A DNA stretch of 64,000 nucleotides, taken from NCBI RefSeq assembly GCF_033807715.1, contig NC_084587.1, forward strand, positions 27,469,017 through 27,533,016, given 5' to 3'. Below, piece after piece: positions 1 to 12,393 of the stretch; the stretch's first letter is position 1, and every line of letters starts with the position of its first letter. Made by a program: the position numbers and the translations under genes. This DNA comes from Cololabis saira. Lineage: Eukaryota; Chordata; Actinopteri; Beloniformes; Belonidae. The notes below the pieces were generated by a model that worked only from the letters and a program-made list of their open reading frames with translations, was not told the DNA's origin and did no database searches.

Positions 1-1735
1 AAACAAAAAGGCTCTGTTGAAGAATATTTTGACAATTTTCTCTTAAAATCTAGGAATCTGTGTTTTTATTCTGTCAAGTTGTTCCGCAGTGGACAACATA
101 CCACTACATAGAGCTAAGGATTTTTTATTTATCTTTTTTTCTCTCCTTTGGCCTTACACATCCCAGTATAAAACCAAGCAGAAAAAAGCATTACTACATA
201 TTTAAACCATGCTTGATCGTCTGTTAAAATAAAAATGTTGTACCAGAGAATGGTGAACGGTCGGTGGGAAAGCTTTCACTGACCGTATGAAAACGCTCCC
301 GGTGCGTCATTTTCTAATCTAAGACATCCATTTATAACAGTACAAGCTGCTCTTTTTTCTTTTCTAAGCCTTCCAGCCATAAAGGACATAAAGGACATCT
401 CTAAATGTAAAAAAAAAAAAAAAGTGATGCTTATATTATAGTTTGCACAGTGTGAGAAGCCTGTCAGTGTTCATGCTGTTAACCATTATATAAGAAAGAA
501 CAATTTGCTTCAGTTCGGCCAGAATGAGCTCCTAAACACCAAATATATCAATAAAACAAGTGTCAGATTGAATTTCAAACATGTCGTTATAGAAAAAGGG
601 TATAATTCACAAAAGAACCCTTTATTACCTGACCTGGAGTGGAGCAGGGTAAAAAGAGATGACACATGAGACACAACTGTAAACTGAAACAGCCAAAGTG
701 GCAACAAACAAAAGGCAGCCTGGAGGTGCAGATACAGAGAAGTGAGTGAGTAAAAGAAAGTAAAATAATGAACTCTAATCCAATAATAGGAGTTGTTTTG
801 GACGCAGGCTGGATTATTTGAGGACTTGTATGTCCAGCACATGAAAGATGGGCTAAAACTGATCTCTGAAATAGATCCAGATCAAATATTATTCAAGTCA
901 CATATCTGAGTGAATGTGTTTGGATTTCATTCTGGAAGTCCTAACCGGAAATTGTTTATATACAATATGATTCCCTTTTTTGGCTTAAATTACCGAAATT
1001 CTTTAAGGTGTTAAACACACCCTCTCATCCCATGAAATCTTTCTAGTGCATTAAAGTAATTTACTCCCGATTACAACCACTTAACACAACAAAACTTTCC
1101 AAACACACATGCCAACTGTCACCGTTGCACTTTCACACGTCATTAACTGAACATACACATCATGCACAATATACATCCTGCAATAAAATAATTAACTGAC
1201 TCCTAAAATATGTATTCGGTGTGTTTGATATGAAATGCTTGATTGACCATTTAATTTTGATTCTTGTATCAGGACAAAAACCTGGGTTTTGTGTGGACTC
1301 ATAATTCAATTTGTACTTTATTGTTCACCACTTTTCTTCCTTTGCTAGTCATTTTGTTCTGCTGTGTTGAAATCAGAGTAACTTGCAGCAAAATGTGTTC
1401 CTCTCTTTATTTATGTTTTGTTGCCTGGTCTTCAAGCTGTTCTGGTTATCATCTCTCTAATGTGAATACTTTTAAGTGTGACAGGGTGTGTGCTGGCCCC
1501 TCGTTTAGTGCAAAGCTATGCTTAAAACATGAGGTAAAATACTCAACATACTACACCATCTGCAAAAGTGGCAGGATGAAAAGTCTTTAAATTTCAGCAG
1601 CTGCAGCATTCACAGAGGAGGAATTGCACACTTTCACTTTCAGAAACCAAACCTTCGGTGTACAAAAAGGAGGGCGAATGATTTGAGAGGTTAATGAGTG
1701 TGCCTGAGAGGGTGAGAGCAGATGTTGTCACTTAC
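1..1735 (-). other. grin2a: grin2a intron after the second coding exon (partial)
   Basis: Minus-strand intron that begins with GTAAGTG at 1735 and runs off the left edge. It is AT-rich, and I see no exon with recognisable coding content in it. The open frames at 510-842 and 1264-1590 have no recognisable motif. A 14-A run lies at about 410-423. Confidence 0.7.
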
Positions 1736-1894
1736 CTTGTCAGCCATAATCATAGAGGAGCCTCCGTGGACTCCCAGGACTGGAAGTTGTGTCTGAACAG
1801 AGAGGAAGTCAAGCATCTGGGCTATGGCCTCCTGGTCGGTGCCATCAGCAAACACAATGCCATGGAGACGAGTGCGAGACAGAAGCTCGCACAT
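1736..1894 (-). CDS. grin2a: NMDA receptor GluN2 subunit (grin2a-like), second coding exon
   Basis: Encodes 53 residues (127 in total with the upstream exon) of the amino-terminal, LIVBP-like domain of the GluN2 subunit, which lies outside the cell and tunes channel gating. Family hallmarks are [30 protein letters not shown] and [13 protein letters not shown]. The cysteine in MCELL matches the conserved Cys after ITxxC in GluN2A/B. The acceptor is ccaaag|ATGTGC (AG at 1896-1895) and the donor is GACAAG|GTAAGTG (GT at 1735-1734). The MADK|GT boundary coincides with the end of the first coding exon of human GRIN2A (about codon 138, from memory), which supports the model. Later exons are off the left edge. 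Part of this exon is open on the other strand, but that frame looks like nothing known. Residue-level similarity to 2A and 2B is about equal here; the preceding exon tips the balance to 2A. Confidence 0.9.
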
Positions 1895-1940
1895 CTTTGG
1901 AGACAATGAGACAAACTTGTTTCAGAATAAGAACTGTGGG

Positions 1941-2677
1941 TAGGGCTGCCCGATTATGGCCAAAAAAAATGATAATCGTAATTATTTTGATCAATATTGT
2001 GATCACGATTTTTAGTCACGATTATTCAATGAGTTTAGTTCAATTTTGTTTTTCATTGCACGTCATGTAAACATATCACTACTGCTAACATTTGCATAAA
2101 CATAAAATGGGTGCTCATTCTTCACTCTTATTTTAGAGCATCTGATTTGCTTTGCAGACGGCGCAGGAAACTTTTTTTTTCGCCCGCCCATTTTATTTAT
2201 ATTACATAATAATTGCGCGATCACATCATTTTGATTGTGGGAAGCCAAAATCGTGATCACAATTAAAATCCGATTAATTGAGGGGGCATGGGAGGTCCAG
2301 TGTTCGATTGCATGTTCTCCCCGTGTTGCCTTGGTAGCTAATGTGAGCTACCCTCACAAAAGCATGCAACAGTCCTGGGCTATACATGCCCCCTCTGGCC
2401 AGCCGGGGAGCCAGATGGGGTGGGGAGGATCCGGCCGGAATAATGTGATCCTTCCACGCGCTACGTCCGGCCAGAGAAGCCCCCACCCTGTCTGGTGAAA
2501 AGAAGGGGCCGGTTCACTCCTCAAGTTAAGGAGGAGACTTGAGCTCAGTAGGGCCCTCCCGGGGCTGGCAGAGGGTGAGCAATGCCCAGGACTGACTTAG
2601 GTGATAAAAATGGGGAGAAAAACAGGGATAAAAATGTAAAAAAAAAAAAAAAAAAATGGATTAATTGTGCAGCCCTA
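1941..2677. mobile_element. Non-autonomous hAT element with nested SINE-like insert
   Basis: The ends are imperfect inverted repeats: TAGGGCTGCCCGATTAT at 1941 and the complement of a matching TAGGGCTGCACAATTAAT end at 2677. An exact 8-bp target-site duplication, ACTGTGGG, flanks it at 1933-1940 and 2678-2685. An 8-bp duplication with TAGGG-type ends is characteristic of the hAT superfamily. No transposase is visible, and a second element sits inside it from 2281. Confidence 0.85.
2281..2658 (+). mobile_element. SINE-like retroposon nested in the hAT element
   Basis: Flanked by a 9-bp direct repeat GATTAATTG (2272-2280 and 2659-2667) and ending in an A-rich tail at about 2637-2656, the marks of a retroposed insertion. 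Near its left end, GTGTTCGATTGC resembles a tRNA-type box B, but no clear box A is seen, so a tRNA-derived origin is only probable. It is GC-richer than its surroundings. Confidence 0.65.
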
Positions 2678-2735
2678 ACTGTGGGTACCATGTATATACA
2701 TTTATAGCATTTCAGAATGTATATTGCATTTTCAC

Positions 2736-2957
2736 CTGTGTAATCACAGACTTTGGATCTGTCTGGTTGATCCTCAGTGTTACCACCGAGATATCGAGTG
2801 CATCTTCAGGGCGCCGAGGTGGCCTGAGTTCCTGTTCGGAAACTGGGCGCGTCTGGCCCAGAATCACACCCACACTGAGCCCCGGAGGCTTTTGGGATGC
2901 CACAGGCACCGTGAATGAGGAGAGCAGGAGCAACATCCAGCCCACTACACCCATCAT
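2736..2957 (-). CDS. grin2a: NMDA receptor GluN2 subunit (grin2a-like), first coding exon
   Basis: Encodes the first 74 residues of a GluN2 subunit, the glutamate-binding part of the postsynaptic NMDA-receptor cation channel. Residues 1-21 form a signal peptide (hydrophobic core GWMLLLLSSFTVPVAS). The start of the amino-terminal domain follows: VGVILGQ, then EQELR, then LDISVV and NQTDPKSVITQ, the last containing an N-glycosylation sequon (NQT). From memory of the family, the VxLG...ELR...LDxxVV pattern fits human GluN2A better than GluN2B; 2C and 2D are more distant. I start at the first of two adjacent ATGs, three bases inside a 3' splice site (tttttacag at 2969-2961). The donor is CAG|GTGAAA with GT at 2735-2734, and the frame joins in phase 0 to the exon at 1736-1894. 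GluN2 identity is firm; the 2A assignment is likely but not proven. Confidence 0.88.
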
Positions 2958-3590
2958 ACCCTGTAAAAACACAGACAAAAATGCCAAAAATGAATTTAAT
3001 AAACCAGCTAATGAACAAATTGCGACAGACAATTTAAAATCCTAATCAATGTTACCAACTGACCTGTCATGATGATTACAATGATTTATGACATAAGCTA
3101 ATTATCATGACAGATGTCCATAAAGTATCACTTGTCATATGACGCACTTTGTGCTAACATGCTTGTTTGATTACATAAGTGTGCCACCAACATTTTAGCC
3201 AACATGATGCCAGAATGGACTGAGTTTTCACTACTGATATAATACATGGATTCACCAAGTGCGGCCAGTTCTCATCGCTTCTGTTTTCTCAACTGTTCTG
3301 TGTGTGAGGTTTCATCATGTACAGAGATCAGGCAGCAGCTCCACACAGACTAGCTCCGCGCAGCTAAACTGAACCAAGTAAATTGAAGATAGTGTCATAC
3401 TCAAGGCTAACACGTCTTTCAATGATGAACTCTGCAGCTCTAGTGCAGGAACAGTTTGGGATTCAGCTGAGTGGGAAGAATGACTCTACACCCCTGTGCT
3501 GCGTGTCTATTTAAGTACAGGCAGAGTCGGTTTTGGTTTGGTTTGTTTTTGCTGCACTAGTTTGCAATAAACTGTACAACAGAAGGAAAA

Positions 3591-3595
<5 letters not shown>

Positions 3596-3675
<80 letters not shown>
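3596..3675. repeat. (AT)n microsatellite
   Basis: An uninterrupted AT/TA dinucleotide run of about 80 bp. Open frames of alternating Ile/Tyr across it are artefacts. Confidence 0.98.
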
Positions 3676-3679
<4 letters not shown>

Positions 3680-6600
3680 TGATAGTGAATCTCATCTTTT
3701 AAAACATTCTTAAAATCTCCTTCACTTTAAAGCGAGCAGAATGCATAGGAAGCCGGCAGCATGTGAGTCTCCTGGATTTGGAACATGTTTTCAAAAGCAC
3801 AGCAAGGGCTGTGAATTGACCTCCCACAGGTTCCTCAAAGATTGGCTTATATTTATTTTCAAAGAAAAAAAAAGATGACTCAGATATGTGACTTGAATGT
3901 AATTATTAGTGCAAATTTCAAGTACAAAACCAAAGTTTACATGATAAGCTGGTGCTAGAAGTATGCTGTCCTCTTTCTGTCCTCTACTGTTAAAATATTA
4001 TTTAAGTCAGTGTCAAAGAGAGTGATCATTGGGAGTCCAAGGCTAAACCTAACTATATCTATACCTCTTATTGGACTTCATGAGATGCCCCAAGTCTCTC
4101 TTCCAGTGTCTGACTTTATTCAAACATAAAATATGCCTTTAGGCAATGTACACAGTAAAGTGAACAGTGATTAATGAATAAAACAACCCTGTAATAAATG
4201 TAATCTGATTTTACATCAGCTGAACGGAAATATTCCAAATAGCTAAAGGCTAAAGTGTCTGGATCAATCAATAACATTTATCAAAATTGATATTTACATC
4301 TTTCAAGTCCATATTCTAAGTATCAGGACAGTCGGATACAGAGGAGGATAAACTGCTGTTTTCAGTTTAGGTATAGCCTAATCTGTGTTACCTTTCCCTG
4401 TAATGGGAGCAGATCTAAAAGAAGCAGATGAGTAGAGGAAATGCAGTGTGAAATGCCTTGGGCTGAATGATAGTTAATGAAACCATGATGCGAATGCTAC
4501 TTTGCATCTCAGCCAATTTCTTACACCACCACAATCCAACGGAGCTGGAAAAAACACCCCAGGAGGAAACATCACATCTTCAAGTTTAATCATCTACATA
4601 TTTCTTAATCCTTCCACTCTATGCATCCATACCTGCTAATCATGTCTATCAGTGCATTTTCTCCTGCTAATGCTTTTGTTCTATTTTTTTACTGTCTCTC
4701 TTTTTTTGCCAGTCTGTCTTTCCAGTTAGCGTGTATCTGATCCATGTCATCTTGCACCCGGTCTAATCAGGCCAGTTAGTCAAGTCAGTACTTCCCCAGC
4801 TTACTTTATCTGCCATGGTGCCCACAGTCTAGCCTGCAGCTCCAGCAGCACTTTAGCATACGCTGCTAAATCACACACCGCTACACTCCTGTCCCAGGGA
4901 ATTAGTGTCAGCTCCAACGGACTGGACATGATTACACTAACTTTCCCTGGAGTTAGCATCAGAGCTAACTTAAATAGGAGCCAGAGTGTGCTTTGCCACG
5001 GTTTACAAAGCAGTCAACACAGATGTAAAACTTAGGGCTCTTTAGTGTTCATGATGTCTTATAGGACTTGGATTTGTACTTATCACAGAGTATGTGAGGA
5101 TTCCCATGACTAGCCACCAAAAGAGATATCATGAGGAGTTGTTTTTTTAATAATTTTTTTCTGTCTTAGTATTTACACTAATATGACCACAATACTGAAA
5201 AACACTATCTAAATAAGGTGATTAAATCCAGTGACGTAGTACTTTTTCAGCAGTGGAGTTTAGCTTTTAATAGGTTAATCTTCAACACAATGAAAGCTTG
5301 ACAGAGCTTTTGCTTGGGCCTATTTATACAAGTTTCCAGCATTGTACAAATTTGCCTTTAAGCAGCAAATGAGTCCTGTCTAAAAGTGATTTTTCATGGC
5401 TAAAGTTAAATCTAGATTTGAGACAACACACCAAATGCTCCAGTGGGAGCTGGCAAGAAGAGGCCCCAAGCTGCTTCAATTATAATGATTAAGAGCATGC
5501 CTTTGTAACACAACCCAGAGTGATTTTCCTTGGATATAAGCATCCTTTTACTTCAACTCTGTTAGCTCTAACTCTTATTAAATAAGGCTCATGTGGGTGT
5601 AATTGCTTAAATCTATCAGCCCACAAATTCATTCTTTTATTCATAGCCAATGAAGCATCTCTACACAGTGTCTCGAGATGACAACACAAATTAGGATCTT
5701 GGTTAAAGGGTAATTTAAAAAAAAAAATGTTGGACTATCTGACACCAGTGAGCCATCTCATACTTTGTAAGTGTGTAATTCAAATGTAGCAAGTCGAGTC
5801 ATTCACTGAGTCACTTAAATGACTTCACGAAATGCAGCCGGATACACTTTAAAGTGTTATCCCTATAAAAACCTTTTTCATGTTGAAATATTAAAAAAAA
5901 ATAAAGTGTCTAAATCTGTTCACTTTTTCATGTAAGGTTTTTGTTTCCTTTCCCGTTCAGTTAACTCATGTTTTTTCATTTGTTGAATCAGATCTTCAGT
6001 CAAATCTTACATCAGAACAGGAGCTGAACACTGAATGATTTGGTCAGATTTAAAATATCAGGGTGATGAGGCATAATACACCTGTGATAGTGAGAAAACT
6101 GAAATTATGCTGTACAACTGCATATCGGCAATGTATGTCACATAATCTCTACCGCTCCTCCTCCTCCCTATTATCTCATGAAAACTTAAATGTTTTCTTG
6201 GCTCACCAGCAATGTTGTAGAAATACCTGGCAAATATACTGTTGAAATGTATCGCCTACGTACACATTAATAAACCCACGATAAACTGACTGTTTCACTA
6301 TTTAACTATGTAGCAGTATATCATATCATATCATAGTTGTGCAAAAGTTAGTAACCCTATCCCGCTTTAACCTCGTGCGTGCGTGTAAAAACAAATTTCA
6401 AAAATCATCTGATCAAACACAAAATACCAGATTAACAACAACACATGAATATATTCACTGTGTTAATATATATATATATTTAACAAAATGAAGCCAAACA
6501 GAAAAATAAATAAATAATAAATAAATAAATAAATACAAATATCCTGGGGCACTACTAACTATCCCATGGCAAAAGCTTGTTAAATCATCTGTAGCAGTAA

Positions 6601-7035
6601 TGTAGCAGTAATACATTGAAGTAGTTGCTCCCAAAATGATGACTTCTCACTGTAGAATAAATGAACTCACAATTATTTAGAAATATAAAGAACTGAATAA
6701 AAAAAATGACTGACATGTTTGTGCAAAGACAATAACTTTGTTAAGACCGTTGTTTATGTATTTCCCTTTAGGCACCTTTTTACACACCTAAATGATGCAT
6801 GCCATCAGAATGCCAAAACATCTTTACAGATGTCTGCACATCTGCTGAAACAGTTTGTCAAAGGTTGATGATTAGCAGTAGTACCTGGCTGCAGATTACC
6901 ATCTTAAATCCTGCAGAAGCAGTAGGAGGGTACTTAGTATTGGCTATACAATTTATTCCTCTTTTATAACTTATTATTTGTAAAGAAATTATGAAAAAAA
7001 TGCATATTTTGTTTGTTTGTCTGAGGCTATTTTTG

Positions 7036-7036
<1 letters not shown>

Positions 7037-7090
<54 letters not shown>
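7037..7090. repeat. (CA)n microsatellite
   Basis: 27 perfect CA repeats. Poly-Cys/Val frames on the other strand come from this repeat. Confidence 0.98.
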
Positions 7091-7091
<1 letters not shown>

Positions 7092-7308
7092 TCAGCCACA
7101 GCAACATAACATCCTTCTGCCTCCTTTTCTAATGTAGACCTATGAAAGTACTTATCAAATATTTTTTTACTCATAAATAACCTAACAGAGTGGATATATG
7201 TACATATATGAAATAGGAATATGCATAAAATTAACTCTGATTTACTGATATACTGTATCTTCAGGTTCATAAATTGAGTTAAGGCAAATAAAATTGCAAT
7301 ATTATAAA

Positions 7309-8640
7309 TAGTGCTGTCATACGATCAAAAAAATTGAGAGATTAATTAACTAATATCTGTAACTAATTAAGCGCTTTTTTAGTTGCACCTAAAAATTGCT
7401 TAATATTCATTACATTATTGTGGAAGATCAAAACATTGATCTATAACAAAAACAGTGGCTTTATAAAGTAATGTATTTATTTTTAAACAGACTTGAACAG
7501 ATGCAGTCCTAGCCATTTACTTCCACTTGGCAAGAACATCTGCCATCCTCTTGGTCGCAGACGTGCGCATGCGCGGGCTGCTCTCCTCGAGTCTAGTTTG
7601 GGGAAGAGCGTTGCTGTGGTAACATCGTTTCTGCTATAGTTAGCTGTGGCTGCGCTCCCGACCGGGTGCTTTGCGTTTATGTGGCTAAACTTACGGTGGG
7701 AAGCAAATTCCTTTCCACAAAGAACACATATTACCTTTATCAAAGGTGTCGTCGGGGCGTTTTTGAAATGTAAATTCCCCATTCACTGGACCAACAACTT
7801 TCACATGTTCCTCCATTTTCTCTTCTCCGCTACTCCCACATCCATGGCTACTCCCCAGCATCACCCCCGCCCCCACCTGTCCAGCCAATGGGAGCCTACC
7901 AGCGGAGCTAACCACGCCCACACACAGGGACAGCCAATCAGGGTCCACTTCAAGGTGGGACTGACCCTTAACAACTCAAGCACAAGAAACCCACCGCACA
8001 GACACAGATTTCATAATAAAGTCAACTCACAAACAGAAAAGTAAAGTTAGAAATTAAAAAATGTATTAAGCGATTAAAAAACATTACCCTCCGCAATTGG
8101 AAATTTGACAAACCCCCAACATTCACAGAATGGGTCAAAGATGTGATATCTTTTATACCTTTAGAAAAGCTCAGATACAACAGAATCAAATCTCGCCAAA
8201 AATGTATAAAGGCCTGGTCCCCTGTCTTAGAATTCGTCCTTACGCTGTCTTTCGATGATGTAGCTTACCATTTATTTTTGTCATTTTTACAGTGTTACTC
8301 GGATGTGTGGGAACCCTCAATTGTACTACTAACTGACAAATGTTTGGACTAATGTGTAACCCTTAACCGTCCATGTGTTATTCATCTATTTATTTATTTT
8401 ATCATCATTATTGTTGTTATTATTACTAATATTATTTTATTTATGTATTTTATTTTATCTTTTTTTTTCCTTGTTTACATATGTTTTATTGCTATTATCT
8501 ACTTTGTATGTGGGAACCGGGGAGGGTGGGACATATGTGGGGTTGTTTGTTTTCAAAAATATAGAAAAATCTAATAAATAAAGTTATATAAAACATAACA
8601 CGCTTAACATGCCTGTAATTAATAAATTTTGACACCCCTA
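7309..8640. mobile_element. Non-autonomous hAT element carrying a nested L1-like tail
   Basis: The left end TAGTGCTGTCA and the right end (complement TAGGGGTGTCA) are imperfect terminal inverted repeats. They are flanked by an exact 8-bp duplication ATTATAAA (7301-7308 and 8641-8648), as expected for hAT. The body at about 7440-7960 is shared with a second, diverged copy starting at 12394. It includes a locally GC-rich stretch (7550-7700) with several CG dinucleotides. No transposase is seen. The interval 8085-8589 is a later LINE insertion. Confidence 0.85.
8085..8589 (+). pseudogene. 5'-truncated L1-like LINE, end of ORF2 plus 3' tail
   Basis: Translating from about 8092 to the stop at 8350 gives RNWKFDKPPTFTEW, then VKDVISFIPLEKLRYN and KCIKAWSPVLEF. 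This is the pattern of the extreme C-terminus of L1-type reverse-transcriptase ORFs in fish (W...P...EW...EK+RY...W.P). After the stop comes a T-rich 3' tail ending in AATAAATAAAG. A 7-bp direct repeat AAAACAT (8078-8084 and 8590-8596) flanks it and suggests target-primed insertion into the hAT element. Only about 90 residues of ORF2 remain, so it cannot be active. Family assignment is by residue pattern from memory. Confidence 0.65.
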
Positions 8641-11600
8641 ATTATAAATTATGTGTTATTTCAGAAAATGCTAAGTTTTAGTTCAGGTTGAGTGATCAAG
8701 AAGTCATCCTACTTCTCTGCATTAGAATTAGCCACTCATTTTTGGAAATGGATTTAGTCAATTATACCATCGAAAAAAGTTTCAAATCTGAGAATCACCC
8801 TTGTGTAATTGACCTTTTTTAAATATATTTTCGAAAAAAATCTACAAATGTAATCCCTCAATACTAAATATGAAAGACATGAAGAAGAAGAGCGACAGAC
8901 TACACTGAATGCAAGAATGCACACGTCAGATTACAGGCCAAAATTGCACATTGATTTCAAAAAGCTATCAATGTTGGTCAAAGAAACCTGCAGCGAGCGA
9001 GTAACCTCAGATTGATGACAGTTTGTATACAACTGCATCCTCAGAAATATTTTGTATATACCGTACAGTATTTTATTATAATCCTTTTGATTTTTAAGGA
9101 GAAAAAAAATCCTTTTTAAATTAACAGCTAAGGACTACATGCTCCACACAGAGAAGCACGTATTATTGGAAAGATTCATCATACACAGGAGTTTGAAGAA
9201 CACTTGGCCACCAACCTTTACTTCATTGCAGTGGTGCTGTGACAAGCTAACCATCATCAGCACATTACCCAGCATACTGTGCTGTTTAAGTAAGCTGTGT
9301 GAGCTACAAAAAAAATGCTTAGAGATAGTGTTGTGAAGCATTTATGATTGGCATAAATCAGCCATTGGCTTGTCTTTCTTCTACTATATACTTGTATTTC
9401 AAAATGAGTGAATCATTACAGTTATAGATAACTTACACAGTTTAACTTACTTGTACAAAGTATAGAGCTTAGACGCGAGTGAGTGTGACCAGTGATGTTA
9501 AAATACACTGTTGCAAGACGGAAAAGTTAATGTGTGACTTATGGGAACAGATCATCTTTGGCATGCAACAGCCGCCGCTGAATGCGGTGAGCACGTCAGG
9601 TATCTGATGGTGGTAAACTATAGCATCTGCCATCTTGATAGCAATAATACAAAAGATTAAATAGTAATATACTGTAAAAGTATAAAAGAAAATACTGCAG
9701 GACTGCAGTGTTTTTTTTCTTTTCTTTTCTAGGATGTGAATGACATATTTCCTGTTTTTCCACAAGGAGTAACTGCACAAACATGATCGTGATTTGTGAA
9801 AGACTCCTAAGGTACAAAGCTAAAAATGTATGAATGTCAGTTTCTTAAAGTGTCAACAAAATGCAATATTTACACTGTATATGCTTGCTTATGCATTTAG
9901 GGATTGTGATACTTACGCAAACCTTTGGAAGGTTTGTGAAAAAACTTGCAGAGGAATAGGATACATATACCGTATATATACATATACCGGTATATACACA
10001 TACATAACATCAATTGGTTCTATTTTTTTTCTCTTGTACAATTGATTTGCACTAAAGGTTGTCCTTTGAAAATATCAATTCAATGCATCTACATTACTGT
10101 AAGTACTGTTTCAATAATGTCAATAAATTTAAGCGACATGCAGCAAATTAGCATTAACCTAAATCAACTGGATTTAGCTCAGCATCAATGCTGACAACAG
10201 GGAGAAACCAAACGTAACAAAAGACTCAGACGAGCTCAATAGATCACATTCTAGTTGTGAGAAAAATCTATCATCTGATCAAAGATCAGACGTCATGAAA
10301 AGAGGAGATTTAGCCTCCTAATTTTCCTGTTGATTAATTGTGTCGCATTAATGACAACAAGCCACTAATGAGGTGCTGCACTGGCTCAGGCTGCCTCCAG
10401 ACCTCAGTCTCCACTCATTTCACTGATTTGTTCAATGATGTCAAAATGGATGGTTTTGTGCTGCCGGTTGGAAATACAGTTTATAATAAGGTCAACGCTG
10501 CTTGAAAATGAGATTATACTCTTCAGGAGGCTTATGACTAAATTTAATTTGAAAGAACTAACAAAAGCAAAAAGGATAAATAATAGGGATCTCATCTTCC
10601 TGCACAGACTGTCACCTAATGCATTAATAAAAAAATACAGAAGACAGATGGCGACAAGTTTGGAGGAGATCAGATTGGCTCTTAACTGCTGAAAGTCAAG
10701 AAATAATTACACACATCAACATATTTGTTTGTCCACTCAAAATGCCAGCATGGCATGGCTTCTGGAGTGGGGTCATTTACTTGAAGGATGTAATCAGTTA
10801 CTCATTATACATTGCTCATTGAAAAGGCAATTACAAGGCAAACAATTTCAAACCTTCCACATCCACATGCTGCATCTTTTGCATTTAACATGAGCAAAAA
10901 AAAGAAAACATGACTTTGCTGGTTTATAAGCAGCCAGCAATTGGATTCATTGATCCACTGTCATGTTGATTACACTGTTAATCCATGCTCCAGGCTCTTA
11001 CAAAAGGCTTTTAAAAAAACACAAAAAAAAGAAAAACTGAAAGGAATGTTGGACCCTGCCTAAGACCACCTAGCTCTCATTATTTAAGCAGTAAATAAAA
11101 GTCAGAAACTACCACAATTATTTGGTTTTTTTTTAATTCCAAAATGACTTTCTGTTCATTCAAGAAAAATTTGCACGCGCATATTGGCTCTCTAAACTCT
11201 GAGTGCAGATCAGCCCAGTACATGCATCTACCTTTACATAGGTTGATAGTAACTTGTTTGTTTGATTTAGGAAGATAACCAATAACAGCAGAGTGAGCAG
11301 AGCAGTGTGAGCTCACCAAAGCACACACAGAAAAAGAGGATCTAAGCTGCACAATCGAATATACCAACAAAGGTTTTGAGTTGTAATGAAAGTAAAATTA
11401 CTATAGGGGTTCTTGATCAATATGAATAAGGACAGAAAATTGCGGAATATAGGATCTTTAAATACTATACAAGTACTGTACTGTTATTTACTGCAATTTT
11501 ACTGTACTGTAATCCGTACAAGTGTAGCTGTTGTGGTCTATGGTTTAAAGTTTTGGTTCCCGTGTATTTCTTATTAAATGCATGTTTTCTTTGGTCATGG

Positions 11601-12393
11601 CCACACATGTCCTGCCAGCCTGCGTGTATATCAGTCCTTCTGTTTTGTGCTCCTGGACTTTCCCTCAGTCTGTGTTCCTAGCTTCTGTTTCCCCGTTCTT
11701 GTTTCTTTGACTGTATCTTTGCCAGTTTACATTTTGTATTCAGGATTTCTTTCTGGATGTGTAGTGCTTAAGACTTTTATCAGCAACCGTCTGTCTCAGG
11801 TGTTGGGTCCTCAACAGCGCCACCTCATGACAGTTTTTTTACATCACGAGTTCCCAGAGAGAGTAACAATACCTTAACTTGCAGTTTTAGCAAAACGGAT
11901 CTCACCTTCACCATAGTTTAATAGATTCTTCATGAGGGTAGATTACTGTTTTTTACGATGGGCCTGAAGTGCAAGTCACAACCACAAAAGAGAAAGCACA
12001 ACGGCAAATTAAATATTCACAACAACAAAAGCAAAGTCACAACCGCTTAATTTAGTTCTGAATTTTGATTAGATTTTTCATTCTGCTTTTGCCGTTGTCA
12101 TTTTTTCCCAAACCGGAAAAGGTAGGTAGAGCCAAGCAACTTAACTCATCGCTGATTGGACGTAAAAAGCGTCATTTCAACCTGAAGGATGTGTTTTACA
12201 TGTTTTTGAAAAATGAGCACTGCGGTTGATGACACACTATTAAAGCATGTATATGCAGAACCTAACTATTGCGTGAAACTGGATATGCTTGGGACAATAG
12301 GGTCTTACTATTGTTGGTCGCATGTCACGTGATCTGGGAGGACAGGCAGTCAACCACAGCAGATATATGCACATTTGTTTACATACTTATGGG
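8641..12393. other. No recognisable gene; AT-rich, presumed intron
   Basis: I find no exon, RNA gene or clear element here. Small features are a TATACCGGTATA-type palindromic patch near 9970-10000 and a C/T-rich stretch at about 11580-11760. The open frame at 10435-10692 has no recognisable motif. Confidence 0.6.

Larger units (their letters stand above)
1895..2735 (-). other. grin2a: 841-bp grin2a intron, mostly transposon
   Basis: Lies between the two coding exons (donor GT at 2735, acceptor AG at 1895). A 737-bp hAT element plus one 8-bp target duplication accounts for all but 96 bp of it, so the intron was about 96 bp before the insertion. Confidence 0.85.
2961..7308. other. Presumed grin2a first intron, proximal part
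   Basis: Begins at the minus-strand splice acceptor just upstream of the grin2a ATG. AT-rich sequence with an AT tract (3596-3675), short A and AT runs near 6466-6535, and a CA tract (7037-7090). I recognise no coding exon or RNA gene in it. Confidence 0.6.

Noticed and set aside
1694..2070. Plus-strand frames over the second grin2a exon
   Set aside because: They overlap an exon with clear GluN2 residues and good splice sites on the minus strand, and they encode nothing recognisable.
2736..2957. Assignment to grin2b instead of grin2a
   Set aside because: The second exon fits 2A and 2B about equally, but the first exon (ELR motif, LDxxVV spacing) fits 2A better as I recall the sequences; a tree with all fish paralogues would settle it.
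7646..8044. 132-residue plus-strand frame and its minus-strand partner
   Set aside because: It lies inside a hAT-type repeat with a second genomic copy at 12.4-13.1 kb in which the frame is not kept; no protein motif.
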